64,000 nt of DNA from Nakamurella endophytica (lineage in GTDB: Bacteria; Actinomycetota; Actinomycetes; Mycobacteriales; Nakamurellaceae), in NCBI RefSeq assembly GCF_014646215.1, contig NZ_BMNA01000013.1, positions 1 to 64,000 on the forward strand, in the 5' to 3' direction. The notes beneath the pieces were generated by a model. It did no database searches. It saw only the letters and a program-made list of their open reading frames with translations, and was not told where the DNA came from. Every line of letters begins with the position of its first letter. The stretch's first letter is position 1. The translations under genes were made by a program, and so were the position numbers. Below are positions 43,837 to 52,362 of this stretch, piece after piece.

Positions 43837-44595
43837 GTGTCCGACCTCTTGTCACCCACGCTGCACTGGCTGGGCCAGGCTGGTTTCGCCCTTCGCTCGG
43901 GGGAGACCTGCGTGCTGTTCGACCCGTACCTGAGCGACCTGTGCCTGCGCGTCCACGGTCTGCACCGGACGGTCGAGGCGCCGGTCCGTCCGGCACAGCT
44001 CGGCGCCGACCTGGTACTGGTCTCGCACTGGCACGAGGACCACCTCGACCTGGACTCGGCCGCGGAGTTCGTGGCGGCCGGTGCCCGGTACCTCGTCCCG
44101 CCGTCGTGCGCAGCGCGGCTGATCGGCGCCGGCATCGATCCCGCCGCGGTAGGGGCGATCCGTGCCGGGGAAAGCGTGCGTCACGGCGACGTTTCGGTGA
44201 TCGCCGTGCCGGCCCGGCATGCCGTGCCGGGCTTCCTGACCGAGGACGCCGTCGGGTTCCTCGTCGACCTGGCCGGCACCCGCACCTATCACAGCGGCGA
44301 CACGGACTACGACCGGTCGGTGGTCGCCGCCGCCGGTGGCGAGCCGATCGATGTCGCGCTGCTGTGCGTGAACGGTACGGGCGGCAACATGAACGCCTGG
44401 GAGGCTGCTGCCCTCGCCGCCCAGCTGGCACCGCGACGAGCCGTACCGATGCACTTCGGCATGTGGTCCGCGAGCGCGTACGGGCCGGGGTCGACGCTGG
44501 ACCCGGAAGTGTTCGCGGACCTCTACCGGCGGCTGCGGCCGGGCGCCGACGTCGTGGTCCCCCGTCTCGGGCACGAGTTCGCGGTGCGCGGATGA
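43837..44595 (+). CDS. MBL-fold hydrolase, UlaG-like (possible sugar lactonase)
   Basis: A 252-residue metallo-beta-lactamase-fold enzyme. LHWLGQAGFALRSGETCVLF, VLVSHWHEDHLDLDS (HxHxDH), IAVPARHAVPGF and TYHSGDTDYDRSVV give the metal ligands. The nearest known functional class is UlaG, the L-ascorbate-6-phosphate lactonase. In this operon it probably opens a sugar lactone. GTG 43837 follows GAGGAG. Confidence 0.82.
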   Translation: MSDLLSPTLHWLGQAGFALRSGETCVLFDPYLSDLCLRVHGLHRTVEAPVRPAQLGADLVLVSHWHEDHLDLDSAAEFVAAGARYLVPPSCAARLIGAGIDPAAVGAIRAGESVRHGDVSVIAVPARHAVPGFLTEDAVGFLVDLAGTRTYHSGDTDYDRSVVAAAGGEPIDVALLCVNGTGGNMNAWEAAALAAQLAPRRAVPMHFGMWSASAYGPGSTLDPEVFADLYRRLRPGADVVVPRLGHEFAVRG

Positions 44596-45485
44596 CTCCC
44601 GACGGCACCGCGACGGTGCTCGACAACGGCCGGTTGCGCGTCGAGGTCGCCCGCACCGGAGCGCGGATCACCGACGTCCGGGATCCCGAGGGGACGCACT
44701 GGCTGGTCCGGACGGACCGCCACGAGCCCGATCTCGAGGAGTTGCCGCCCGACCGGATCCGGTTCACCGCCGGCACCCGGGGCGGCTGGGACGAATGCCT
44801 GCCGTCCGTCGCCGCCACCCCGGTCACCGCGGACCACGGCGACTTCTGGTTCCGGCCATGGACGCGGCTCGAGGCGGGCCCCACCGCCGCCACCTGGACC
44901 TGCGCACCGGACGGTCATCCGCTGCGGGCGAGGAAGACCGTCCGTCTCGCACCCGACCGCGCCGCGGTCCGCGTCGACGTCGAGGTGCATCACGGCGGCG
45001 GCGCACCGACCCCGGTGCTCTACAGCGCCCACCCGCTGTGGCGGTGGCCGGCGACGGCACGGATCGGACTCCGCGACGGCAGCGACGTCCGCGGCGCGTT
45101 CGGGGACCGGTGGACGCCGGACACCTCGGGTCGGTGGCCCCGGCTGGGCGGTGCGGACCTGAGTCGTGTCGACCGGACCGGCCCACCGGAGAACTTCAAG
45201 GTCTTCGTGCGCTGGGGCGGCTGCGCCACGCTGACCTTCGACGGCCTCGGCCGCGAGGTGGTCGTTCGGCGCGTCGGCGGACCGCTGGAGTGGCTGGGCA
45301 TATGCGTCAACCGGGACGCGTGGCCCGCCGACGGGCCCGGTGACCCGTGGATCGCCCTGGAACCCACCACCGCGCCGACCGACTCGGTGGACGACGCCGT
45401 GCGGGCGGGGACGGCAGCCGTACTGGCGGCGGGCGAGACGCTGCAGTGGTCGACCGAGACCGAGATCCGGGAGGTGGGCGGGTGA
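44592..45485 (+). CDS. Aldose-1-epimerase-like protein
   Basis: A 297-residue beta-sandwich protein. GTRGGWDECLPSVAATPVTA, FWFRPWTRLEAGP and YSAHPLWRWPATARIGLRDG are consistent with the galactose-mutarotase superfold. The classical catalytic His/Glu pair of GalM cannot be placed with certainty. It probably interconverts sugar anomers for the dehydrogenase. ATGA overlap with the MBL gene. Confidence 0.6.
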   Translation: MTPDGTATVLDNGRLRVEVARTGARITDVRDPEGTHWLVRTDRHEPDLEELPPDRIRFTAGTRGGWDECLPSVAATPVTADHGDFWFRPWTRLEAGPTAATWTCAPDGHPLRARKTVRLAPDRAAVRVDVEVHHGGGAPTPVLYSAHPLWRWPATARIGLRDGSDVRGAFGDRWTPDTSGRWPRLGGADLSRVDRTGPPENFKVFVRWGGCATLTFDGLGREVVVRRVGGPLEWLGICVNRDAWPADGPGDPWIALEPTTAPTDSVDDAVRAGTAAVLAAGETLQWSTETEIREVGG

Positions 45486-46453
45486 ACGCCGACGTGCTGT
45501 GGGCCGACGCCGACCGGTTCCCGCCGTCGGACGACGACGTGCGCCGCGTCCGCGAGGCCGGGTTCGGCTTCGTCCCGGTCGACGGCCACGAGGTGGCCAC
45601 GTTCCGCCGCTGCGGGCGGGACGCGGAGGCGGTCGTCGCCTGGGGCGGCCGGTACGACGCAGCGGTCTTCGACGAGCTGCCCCGGTTGCGGGTGCTGGCC
45701 CGCTGCGGCGCCGGCTACGACAACCTGGACCTGGCCGAGCTGGCGGCCCGGCACGTGGTCGCCACCTACGTACCGGGCGGCTCCGACGACGAGGTCGCCG
45801 AGCACACCATCGGCCTGCTGTTCGCCGTGGCCCGCAAGGTCGTCGCCAGCGACCGTGCGGTGCGGACCGGAGCGTGGCCCAGTAGCAGGGACCTGGCACC
45901 GATGGCGCGGGTGCGCGGGTCACGGCTGGGGCTCATCGGCCTGGGCCGGATCGCCAGAGCCGTGGCCTGGCGCGCCCGCGCCCTGGGCATGCAGGTCGCC
46001 GCGGTCGACCCGTTCCAGGATGCGGAGGTGTTCGAGACCGCCGGCGTACAGCGGCATTCGGACCTGCCGAGCCTGCTCGAGTGGTCGGACTGGGTGTCGC
46101 TGCACGTGCCTGGCGTCCCGGGCGGACCACCGGTGCTGGGCGCCGCGGAGCTGGCCGCACTGCGGCCCGGCGCCGTCCTGATCAACACCGCACGCGGGTC
46201 GCTGGTCGACACCGGGGCGCTGGTCGGCGCGCTGCGCTCCGGGCGGCTGGGCGCGGCCGCCCTGGACGTCGCGGATCCCGAACCGTTGCCACCGGACCAC
46301 CCGCTCCTGCAGTTCGACCAGGTCGTCGTCACACCGCATTCGGCGGCGTTCAGCGTCCCGGCGCTGGCCGGCATCCGCCGGCAGGCGCTGGACAACGCCC
46401 TCGCCGTCCTCACCGGACACCCGCCGCTCACACCGATACCCGCCGAGGACTGA
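45482..46453 (+). CDS. D-isomer 2-hydroxyacid dehydrogenase
   Basis: A 323-residue NAD-dependent dehydrogenase. RVLARCGAGYDNLDLAEL, RLGLIGLGRIARAVAWRARA (GxGxxA), LINTARGSLVDTGALVGAL (Arg) and VVVTPHSAAFSV (His) are the family blocks. It may reduce a 2-oxoacid or oxidise lactate, glycolate or glycerate released by the pathway. GTG overlaps the preceding stop. Confidence 0.88.
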   Translation: MNADVLWADADRFPPSDDDVRRVREAGFGFVPVDGHEVATFRRCGRDAEAVVAWGGRYDAAVFDELPRLRVLARCGAGYDNLDLAELAARHVVATYVPGGSDDEVAEHTIGLLFAVARKVVASDRAVRTGAWPSSRDLAPMARVRGSRLGLIGLGRIARAVAWRARALGMQVAAVDPFQDAEVFETAGVQRHSDLPSLLEWSDWVSLHVPGVPGGPPVLGAAELAALRPGAVLINTARGSLVDTGALVGALRSGRLGAAALDVADPEPLPPDHPLLQFDQVVVTPHSAAFSVPALAGIRRQALDNALAVLTGHPPLTPIPAED

Positions 46454-46454
46454 A

Positions 46455-47480
46455 GTGGACACCACCGAACTGATCCGCGCCTACCAGACCATGCGCACCA
46501 TCCGGCTGTTCGAGGAGACGGTGGTGACCCTGGTCAACGCCAACGAGATCCCGGGCGTCACCCACGAGTACATCGGCCAGGAGGCCGTGGCCACCGGGAT
46601 GTGCGCCGCGCTCGGCCCGGACGACGTGCTGACCTCCACCCACCGCGGGCACGGGCACATCATCGGCAGGGGCGCCGACCCCGGGCGGATGTTCGCCGAA
46701 CTCATGGCCAGGGTCGACGGTCTCAACCACGGCCGAGGGGGATCGATGCACGCAGCCGACGTGTCGCTGGGCATCTACGGCGCCAACGGCATCGTCGGCG
46801 CGGGCGCCCCGTTCGCCGCGGGCGCCGCCTGGGCCTCCGGTGCCCCCGGCGCCGCCGGTGAGCCGACCACGGACCGGCGGGTGCGCCGGGTGTCGGTGGC
46901 CTTCTTCGGTGACGGTGCGATCAACCAGGGCGTGTTGCTGGAGACCTTCAACCTGGCGGCCGCCTGGGAGCTGCCGATGGTCTTCTGCTGCGAGAACAAC
47001 GGGTACGCGGTCACCACCCCGGCCGCCGCCTCCGCAAAGGTCACCCCCTCGGAGCGGGCGACCGGGTTCGGCCTCGCCGTCCGCGAGGTCGACGGCATGG
47101 ACGTCGAGGCCGTGTACGAGGCGGCGCAGTGGGCGGTCGACCACGCCCGGTCCGGACGCGGTCCGGTGTTCCTGGACTGCCGGTGCTACCGGTTCGTCGG
47201 GCACAACACCGGCGAGCACATGCTGGGGCTGCAGTACCGGACCCACGACGAGATCGAACTGTGGCGCGGCCGGGACCCGATCACCGCCGTCGCCGACCGG
47301 CTGCGCGGGCACGGACTCGCGGACGCCGACCTCGCGCGCCTGGACGACGAGGTCCAGCAGCACATCGACGCGGCGGTGACCTTCGCCCGCGCGTCCGCCT
47401 CCCCGGAGCCCGCCACCGCCATGGACTACATGTACGCCACCCCGACCCTGACGACTGCTACCCGATGGGGACACCGATGA
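46455..47480 (+). CDS. 2-oxoacid/acetoin dehydrogenase E1 alpha
   Basis: A 341-residue thiamine-diphosphate subunit. VTHEYIGQEAVATGMCAALG, STHRGHGHIIGRGADP, VSVAFFGDGAINQGVLLETF and FCCENNGYAV give the GDG-NN ThDP motif. Closest in look to AcoA/PdhA-type E1 alpha. It pairs with the next gene by ATGA overlap. Confidence 0.9.
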   Translation: MDTTELIRAYQTMRTIRLFEETVVTLVNANEIPGVTHEYIGQEAVATGMCAALGPDDVLTSTHRGHGHIIGRGADPGRMFAELMARVDGLNHGRGGSMHAADVSLGIYGANGIVGAGAPFAAGAAWASGAPGAAGEPTTDRRVRRVSVAFFGDGAINQGVLLETFNLAAAWELPMVFCCENNGYAVTTPAAASAKVTPSERATGFGLAVREVDGMDVEAVYEAAQWAVDHARSGRGPVFLDCRCYRFVGHNTGEHMLGLQYRTHDEIELWRGRDPITAVADRLRGHGLADADLARLDDEVQQHIDAAVTFARASASPEPATAMDYMYATPTLTTATRWGHR

Positions 47481-48439
47481 CCGTCATGCGCTACCAGAAG
47501 GCGCTGGCCACCGCCGTGCGCGACGAGATGGCGGCCGACCCGTCGGTCTGCTACCTCGGCGAGGACGTCGTGCACTCGCTCCGGGGGGTGAGCTCCGGGT
47601 TGGCCGCCGCCCACCCCGGACGGGTCAAGGACACCCCCATCTCCGAGGCGGCCTTCACCGGCTTCGCCACCGGCGCCGCCATGGCCGGCATGCGGCCGAT
47701 CGTCGAGTACCAGATCCCGACGCTGCTGTACGTCGCCTTCGACCAGATCGTCAACCAGGCGCAGAAGATCCGGTTGATGACCGGCGGACAGACCCGGGTG
47801 CCGGTGACCTACCTGTTCCCCGGCTCCGGGGCCCGGCTCGGCCTGGCCGGGCAGCACTCCGACCACCCGTACACGCTTCTCGCGCACATGGGGGTCAAGA
47901 CGCTGGTGCCCGCCACGCCGCAGGACGCCTACTCGCTGGTGCGGAGCGCCATCCGCGACGACGACCCGGTCGCCGTGTTCCTGCCGGCCAACTGCCTGCC
48001 CCGCAAGGGGGACGTCGACGTCGCCGTCACGGTACCGATCGGGCCGGCGGCGATCCGGCGGGAGGGCACCGACGTCACCGTGGTGGCGATCGGCCACCTC
48101 GTGCACGAGGCGCTTGCGGTGGCTGACGATCTCGCCGACCAGGTGGACGTCGAGGTGATCGATGCCCGCGCAGCCCACCCGTTCGACTGGCACACCCTGA
48201 CCCGGTCGGTCACCCGCACCGGCCGGCTGGTCGTGCTCGACGACACCAATCGGACGTGCGGCTGGGCGGCGGAGGTCGCCGCCACGGCTGCGGAGGAGCT
48301 GTTCCACCACCTGCGGGCCCCGGTCCGGCGGGTGGCGCGGGCCGACGTGCCGATGCCGTTCGCACCGGTCCTGGAACGGGCGGTCGTCCCCGACCGCGAG
48401 GCCATCACCGCCGCCATCCTCGAGACCGCGAAGGCGTGA
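47477..48439 (+). CDS. 2-oxoacid/acetoin dehydrogenase E1 beta
   Basis: A 320-residue transketolase-like subunit. VCYLGEDVVHSLRGVSSGLA, DTPISEAAFTGFATGAAMAG, IVEYQIPTLLYVAFDQIVNQ and GQHSDHPYTLLAHMGVKTL are typical of AcoB/PdhB proteins. Its stop overlaps the lipoyl protein start (GTGA). Together with E1 alpha it would decarboxylate a 2-oxoacid such as pyruvate. Confidence 0.9.
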   Translation: MTVMRYQKALATAVRDEMAADPSVCYLGEDVVHSLRGVSSGLAAAHPGRVKDTPISEAAFTGFATGAAMAGMRPIVEYQIPTLLYVAFDQIVNQAQKIRLMTGGQTRVPVTYLFPGSGARLGLAGQHSDHPYTLLAHMGVKTLVPATPQDAYSLVRSAIRDDDPVAVFLPANCLPRKGDVDVAVTVPIGPAAIRREGTDVTVVAIGHLVHEALAVADDLADQVDVEVIDARAAHPFDWHTLTRSVTRTGRLVVLDDTNRTCGWAAEVAATAAEELFHHLRAPVRRVARADVPMPFAPVLERAVVPDREAITAAILETAKA

Positions 48440-48675
48440 CCGTGCACGAGATCCGCATCCCCAAGTTCGGCATGTCGACCGTGGAGGTCGACGTCACCGC
48501 CGTGCACGTCACGGAGGGCCAGGTCGTCGCCGTCGGCGACCCCATCGTGGACGTCGACGCCGAGAAGACCGCAGCAACCATCGACGCGGACGTCGCGGGC
48601 ACGGTCGTCGACATCCGCGTGGAGACCGACGGCACCTACCAGGTCGGCGACGTCGTGTGCGTCGTCGCGGAATGA
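48436..48675 (+). CDS. Stand-alone lipoyl-carrier domain
   Basis: A 79-residue protein that is only a lipoyl/biotinyl domain: EIRIPKFGMSTVEVDV, then VDVDAEKTAATIDADVAGTV with the modifiable lysine in AEKT, and QVGDVVCVVAE. There is no peripheral-subunit-binding or acyltransferase domain, so a full E2 and an E3 must come from elsewhere. It could accept the acyl group from the E1 pair encoded just before it. Confidence 0.85.
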   Translation: MTVHEIRIPKFGMSTVEVDVTAVHVTEGQVVAVGDPIVDVDAEKTAATIDADVAGTVVDIRVETDGTYQVGDVVCVVAE

Positions 48676-48685
48676 GGGACCAGCC

Positions 48686-49543
48686 GTGAGACTGATGCGC
48701 CTGGGACCGGTCGGCCAGGAGGTCCCGGTCGTCCTCGACCAGGACGGTCGACACCTGGACCTGCGGCCCCTCACCGCGGACATCGACGGAAGCTTCCTGT
48801 CGACAGGTGGCCTCGCGCGGGCCGCGGACGCGGTCGCGGCCGGCACGCTGCCGGGCTTCGACGGCAGGGGGCTCCGGGTCGGCGCGCCGATCGCCCGGCC
48901 CCAGGCCGTCGTGTGCATCGGGATGAACTACGCGGCCCACGCCGCCGAATCGGGCAGTGCGCCGCCGACCAACCCGGTGGTGTTCCTCAAGACTCCCAAC
49001 ACCGTGGTCGGCCCGCACGACGACATCCTGCTGCCGCCGGGATCCGGGACCACCGACTGGGAGGTCGAACTGGCCGTGGTCATCGGGACGCGCGCCCGGT
49101 ACCTGTCCTCACCGGCCGAGGCCGCCGCGGTCATCGCCGGATACACCATCAGCAACGACGTCTCGGAGCGGACGTACCAGATCGACCGGTCCGGAGGGCA
49201 GTGGTCGAAGGGCAAGTGCTGCGAGACGTTCAATCCCCTGGGTCCGTGGTTGGTGACCCCGGACGAGGTCGGCGACGCCGGGGACCTCGGACTGCGTTCA
49301 TGGGTCAACGACGCGCCGCGGCAGTCGTCCCGCACCGCCGACATGATCTTCGGGGTCGACCACCTGATCCGGGACCTGAGCCAGCATCTCGTCCTCGAAC
49401 CCGGCGACGTCGTCAACACGGGCACACCCGAGGGTGTCGCCCTGTCCCGCCGCTTCCCGTACCTCGGCGACGGCGACGTGGTGACCCTCGAGATCGACCG
49501 TCTCGGGCGGCAGTCCCAAAGGTGCCGGCGCTCCACCGGGTGA
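48686..49543 (+). CDS. Fumarylacetoacetate-hydrolase family protein
   Basis: A 285-residue FAH-fold enzyme. VVCIGMNYAAHAAESG, PVVFLKTPNTVVGPHDD and TTDWEVELAVVIGTRARYL supply the metal-binding acids, and FNPLGPWLVTPDEV and VVNTGTPEGVALSR complete the family pattern. In sugar-acid pathways this family cleaves 2,4-diketo-3-deoxy acids to pyruvate and a hydroxyacid. Last gene of the operon. Confidence 0.88.
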   Translation: MRLMRLGPVGQEVPVVLDQDGRHLDLRPLTADIDGSFLSTGGLARAADAVAAGTLPGFDGRGLRVGAPIARPQAVVCIGMNYAAHAAESGSAPPTNPVVFLKTPNTVVGPHDDILLPPGSGTTDWEVELAVVIGTRARYLSSPAEAAAVIAGYTISNDVSERTYQIDRSGGQWSKGKCCETFNPLGPWLVTPDEVGDAGDLGLRSWVNDAPRQSSRTADMIFGVDHLIRDLSQHLVLEPGDVVNTGTPEGVALSRRFPYLGDGDVVTLEIDRLGRQSQRCRRSTG

Positions 49544-49587
49544 CCGCCCGACCCCCGACGGACCGTGGGCTGCAGCCGCCGGAAGGC

Positions 49588-49604
49588 CGTCGACCCCGTC
49601 GACG
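49588..49604. terminator. Convergent hairpin after the sugar operon
   Basis: CGTCGAC-CCC-GTCGACG, a seven-base-pair stem with a three-base loop, lies between the FAH gene and the convergent hydrolase. A modest terminator candidate. Confidence 0.5.
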
Positions 49605-49607
49605 CCG

Positions 49608-50306
49608 TCAGAGTCCCAGCAAGAGGTCGCGCACCGCGTCGGGCCGGGTCAGGAACGGGTGGTGGCCGGCGTCGATCTCGACGACCGCGTCGGCGCGGCG
49701 GGCGAAGTCGCGTTGCCGCTCGGCCGGGGTGCCGCGATCCGCCGAGCACACCAGGTAGGTGGTCGGTACCTCGCGCCAGGCCGCCGCGCCGACCGGCTGC
49801 CCGGTGACCCGCAGGCTCTGCCGGGCGAGGTGATCGGCGGCCTGCACACGGATCTCGTCGTCGCAGTCGTGCAGGAAGGTGTCGACGAACATGTCGGCCC
49901 GCACGCCGAAGGTGCCGGCACCCGGGTCGACGTCCAGGAACGAGGCCGGTTCCCCGCCGCCGGTGAAGTCGGACAGGCTCTGCCCGACCTCCGGCAGGTA
50001 GCTGGAGACCAGCACCAGGTGGCGGACCGCGGCGATGCCGGCCGCTGCCTCGGCGGCGACGATGCCGCCGTAGCTGTGCACCACCAGCACCGTGGGCTCG
50101 TCGCCGTCGGCGAGGACCGCGCGGACCGCCGCGACGTCCTCGGCCAGGCCCGCGCCCTCCGTGCCGCCCGGGACGCCGGTCTCCCCGCAACTGGGCAGCC
50201 CCGGTGCGACGCTCGGCATCCCGTTCTCCGCCAGCAGTTCGGCGGTGCGGTGCCACCACCACGCACCGTCCCGCACGCAGGCCCCGTGCACGAACACGAC
50301 CCTCAT
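49608..50306 (-). CDS. Alpha/beta hydrolase
   Basis: A 232-residue alpha/beta hydrolase. VVFVHGACVRDGAWWW carries the oxyanion region, VLVVHSYGGIVAAEAA the nucleophile serine (HSYGG), and EIDAGHHPFLTRPDAV the catalytic His. This is the EstA/pyrethroid-hydrolase-like group. ATG 50306 has CCGGAGG upstream. Divergent from a TetR gene with a palindromic operator between. Confidence 0.85.
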   Translation of the reverse strand: MRVVFVHGACVRDGAWWWHRTAELLAENGMPSVAPGLPSCGETGVPGGTEGAGLAEDVAAVRAVLADGDEPTVLVVHSYGGIVAAEAAAGIAAVRHLVLVSSYLPEVGQSLSDFTGGGEPASFLDVDPGAGTFGVRADMFVDTFLHDCDDEIRVQAADHLARQSLRVTGQPVGAAAWREVPTTYLVCSADRGTPAERQRDFARRADAVVEIDAGHHPFLTRPDAVRDLLLGL

Positions 50307-50345
50307 CGCCACCTCCGGTTGTCGCCGCCCCGCACCGACGGTAGA

Positions 50346-50361
50346 CGTAACAAGCGTTACG
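50346..50361. promoter_or_regulatory. TetR-type operator
   Basis: CGTAAC-AAGC-GTTACG is a perfect 16-base palindrome in the gap between the divergent hydrolase and TetR genes, 16 bases before the TetR start. It probably controls both. Confidence 0.75.
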
Positions 50362-50376
50362 CGAAAAACTGGAGCA

Positions 50377-50955
50377 GTGGGTCGACACGAACAACCGGAG
50401 ATCAAGCAGCGGCTGCTCGACGCCTGCACCGACCACGCCCTGCAGCACGGACTTCCGGAGCGGCTGCAGCCCTTCGTCGCCGCGTCCGGGGCGTCGGCCC
50501 GGATGTTGCTCTACCACTTCGGCACCAGGGACGCGTTGCTCCGCGCGGTGCTCGGGCAGGCCCGGAACCGGCAGCTCGACCTGTTCGGCGAGCTGCTCCG
50601 GTCCCGGCCGGGCGAGGCGTACACCGTCACCCTCGACCGGGCCTGGACCACGATGACCGGCCCCCGCGGCCGGCCCTACCTGCGCATGTTCGGGCAGCTG
50701 CGGGAGAGCGGCGAGCAGCGGTGGTGGCCGGGTTTCCGGCGCGAGGCGACGACGGACTGGCTGCCGCCCCTGGAGCAGGGCTTGCGGAGCGTCGGCCGGC
50801 CGGAGTGGGCCACCCTGGTCCTCGCCGTGCTGCGGGGGCTGTTCCTGGACCTGGACGCGACCGGAGACACCGACCGCGCCGACCGGGCGTTCCGGGACTT
50901 CCTCGAGCTGCTCGACGCCACCGCCGCCCTCGCCCCGCCGGCCCGGGGCCACTGA
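50377..50955 (+). CDS. TetR-family regulator
   Basis: A 192-residue regulator. EIKQRLLDACTDHALQHGL and LYHFGTRDALLRAVLGQA form the N-terminal HTH; the rest is a helical ligand domain. GTG 50377 is close to a GGAG. It probably represses the divergent alpha/beta hydrolase through the 16-base palindrome. Confidence 0.82.
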   Translation: MGRHEQPEIKQRLLDACTDHALQHGLPERLQPFVAASGASARMLLYHFGTRDALLRAVLGQARNRQLDLFGELLRSRPGEAYTVTLDRAWTTMTGPRGRPYLRMFGQLRESGEQRWWPGFRREATTDWLPPLEQGLRSVGRPEWATLVLAVLRGLFLDLDATGDTDRADRAFRDFLELLDATAALAPPARGH

Positions 50956-51028
50956 CCGGGGCACCCCGGTCGCCGGACCCGATCGCCGGGCCGCACCGCT
51001 GTCGGACCTGCGCCGTACCGTCCCCGCC

Positions 51029-51697
51029 GTGACCAGCGCTCCGCACCTCGACACGACACGCCGCGGGTACGACGAGTGGGCGCAGGCCTATCGCGACCAC
51101 GTCGCCGAGGTCTTCGACGGCGAGATCCTCGACCGCGCCGTGATCGACGCCTTCGCGGAGCTGGTCCGGCGCAGCGGGTGTGGCACGGCCGTGGTCGACG
51201 TGGGCTGCGGGCCCGGCCACGTCACCGGCCTGCTGTCCGGCGCGGGTCTGGACGCCCGCGGTGTGGACCTGTCCCCGGCCATGGTCGGGTTGGCCCGGCG
51301 GGCCCTCCCGGAGCTGGTGTTCGAGGTGGGATCGGTGCTGCAGCTCGACCTGCCGGACGGCGCGGTGGCCGGGGTGCTGGCGCACTACTCGCTGATCCAC
51401 CTGCCGCCGGCCGACGTGCCGCGGGCCGTCGCCGAGTGCGCGCGGGTGCTGGCCGCCGGCGGGTACGTGCTGGTGTCCTTCCAGACCCACGACGAGCCAG
51501 CGGTCGCCACCGTCCCGTTCGACCACCGCGTCGCTCCCGCCCACCGGTGGTCGATCGACGCGCTGGCCCTGGAACTGGCGCGGGCGGGGCTGGTGGAGGT
51601 GTCCCGGATGCGGGAGAGCGCCGACGACCGGCACCGTTTCCCGGCCGGGCACGTGCTGGCCCGCAAGCCCGGTGGCCCCGCTCCCGCGGCGCCGTGA
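51029..51697 (+). CDS. Class I SAM methyltransferase
   Basis: A 222-residue methyltransferase. YDEWAQAYRDHVAEVFDG, VVDVGCGPGHVTGLLSGAGL (motif I), GVDLSPAMVGLARRALPEL and VLAHYSLIHLPPADV are typical of small-molecule methyltransferases. Substrate unknown; no biosynthetic neighbours. Confidence 0.85.
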   Translation: MTSAPHLDTTRRGYDEWAQAYRDHVAEVFDGEILDRAVIDAFAELVRRSGCGTAVVDVGCGPGHVTGLLSGAGLDARGVDLSPAMVGLARRALPELVFEVGSVLQLDLPDGAVAGVLAHYSLIHLPPADVPRAVAECARVLAAGGYVLVSFQTHDEPAVATVPFDHRVAPAHRWSIDALALELARAGLVEVSRMRESADDRHRFPAGHVLARKPGGPAPAAP

Positions 51698-51713
51698 CGG
51701 CGAGGTCCGCAGG

Positions 51714-52271
51714 TCACCCGGCGGCCCGTCGCGCCGCCTGCTCGATCCGCGCGCGGTGCTCCGCCCAGTCCTCGGGCGTGCCCGGGGCGTCGGCACCTCC
51801 GGTGATCCCTTCCCGCAGGATGTCGGCGTGGCCGGCATGCCGGTACGTCTCCGTGAGGACGTGGACCAGCACGGCGAAGAGGGTGACCTGCGGACGGGGC
51901 CACCACGGCACCTGGCCGGGGGCATCGGCCGGCAGCGCCGCGACGGAGGCGTCGGCGTGCGCGCACGCCCGCCGGTAGCCCGCGACGACGTCCGCGCGCG
52001 TCTCGTCGTGCCGCACCCACAGCGAGTCCCGGTTGCGGTAGCCCGGGTCGCCGTAGCGCGGGTGTCGCTCCGGGAAGGGCCGGCCCAGGACGTCGCCGAG
52101 GTACACCACCTCGGTCAGGGTCAGGTGCCGGACCAGGCCGAGCAGGTTGGTGCCGGTCGCGGTGAGCGGCCGCCGGACGTCGTACTCGGACAGGCCGTCC
52201 AGCGTGTCCAGCAGCGACCGGCGCACCCACTGCAGGTCCTCGTGCAGGTGTCCGATGGCGTCGTCGATCAC
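51714..52271 (-). CDS. DinB-family (DUF664-like) protein
   Basis: A 185-residue four-helix protein: LLDTLDGLSEYDVRRPLTAT, LLGLVRHLTLTEVVYLGDVL and VHVLTETYRHAGHADILRE. The histidines in LVRHL and YRHAGHAD are the usual metal ligands. Some members are mycothiol- or bacillithiol-dependent transferases; specific function unknown. GTG 52271 chosen; no strong ribosome-binding site. Confidence 0.85.
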   Translation of the reverse strand: MIDDAIGHLHEDLQWVRRSLLDTLDGLSEYDVRRPLTATGTNLLGLVRHLTLTEVVYLGDVLGRPFPERHPRYGDPGYRNRDSLWVRHDETRADVVAGYRRACAHADASVAALPADAPGQVPWWPRPQVTLFAVLVHVLTETYRHAGHADILREGITGGADAPGTPEDWAEHRARIEQAARRAAG

Positions 52272-52362
52272 CGACCCACCGTGGCAGCCCGGCGGCCGCG
52301 TGGCGACCCGACGCGGTCGGGCACACAGCGCGCCGCGCCGCACGCGCCGTCGCCGGCCAGCG

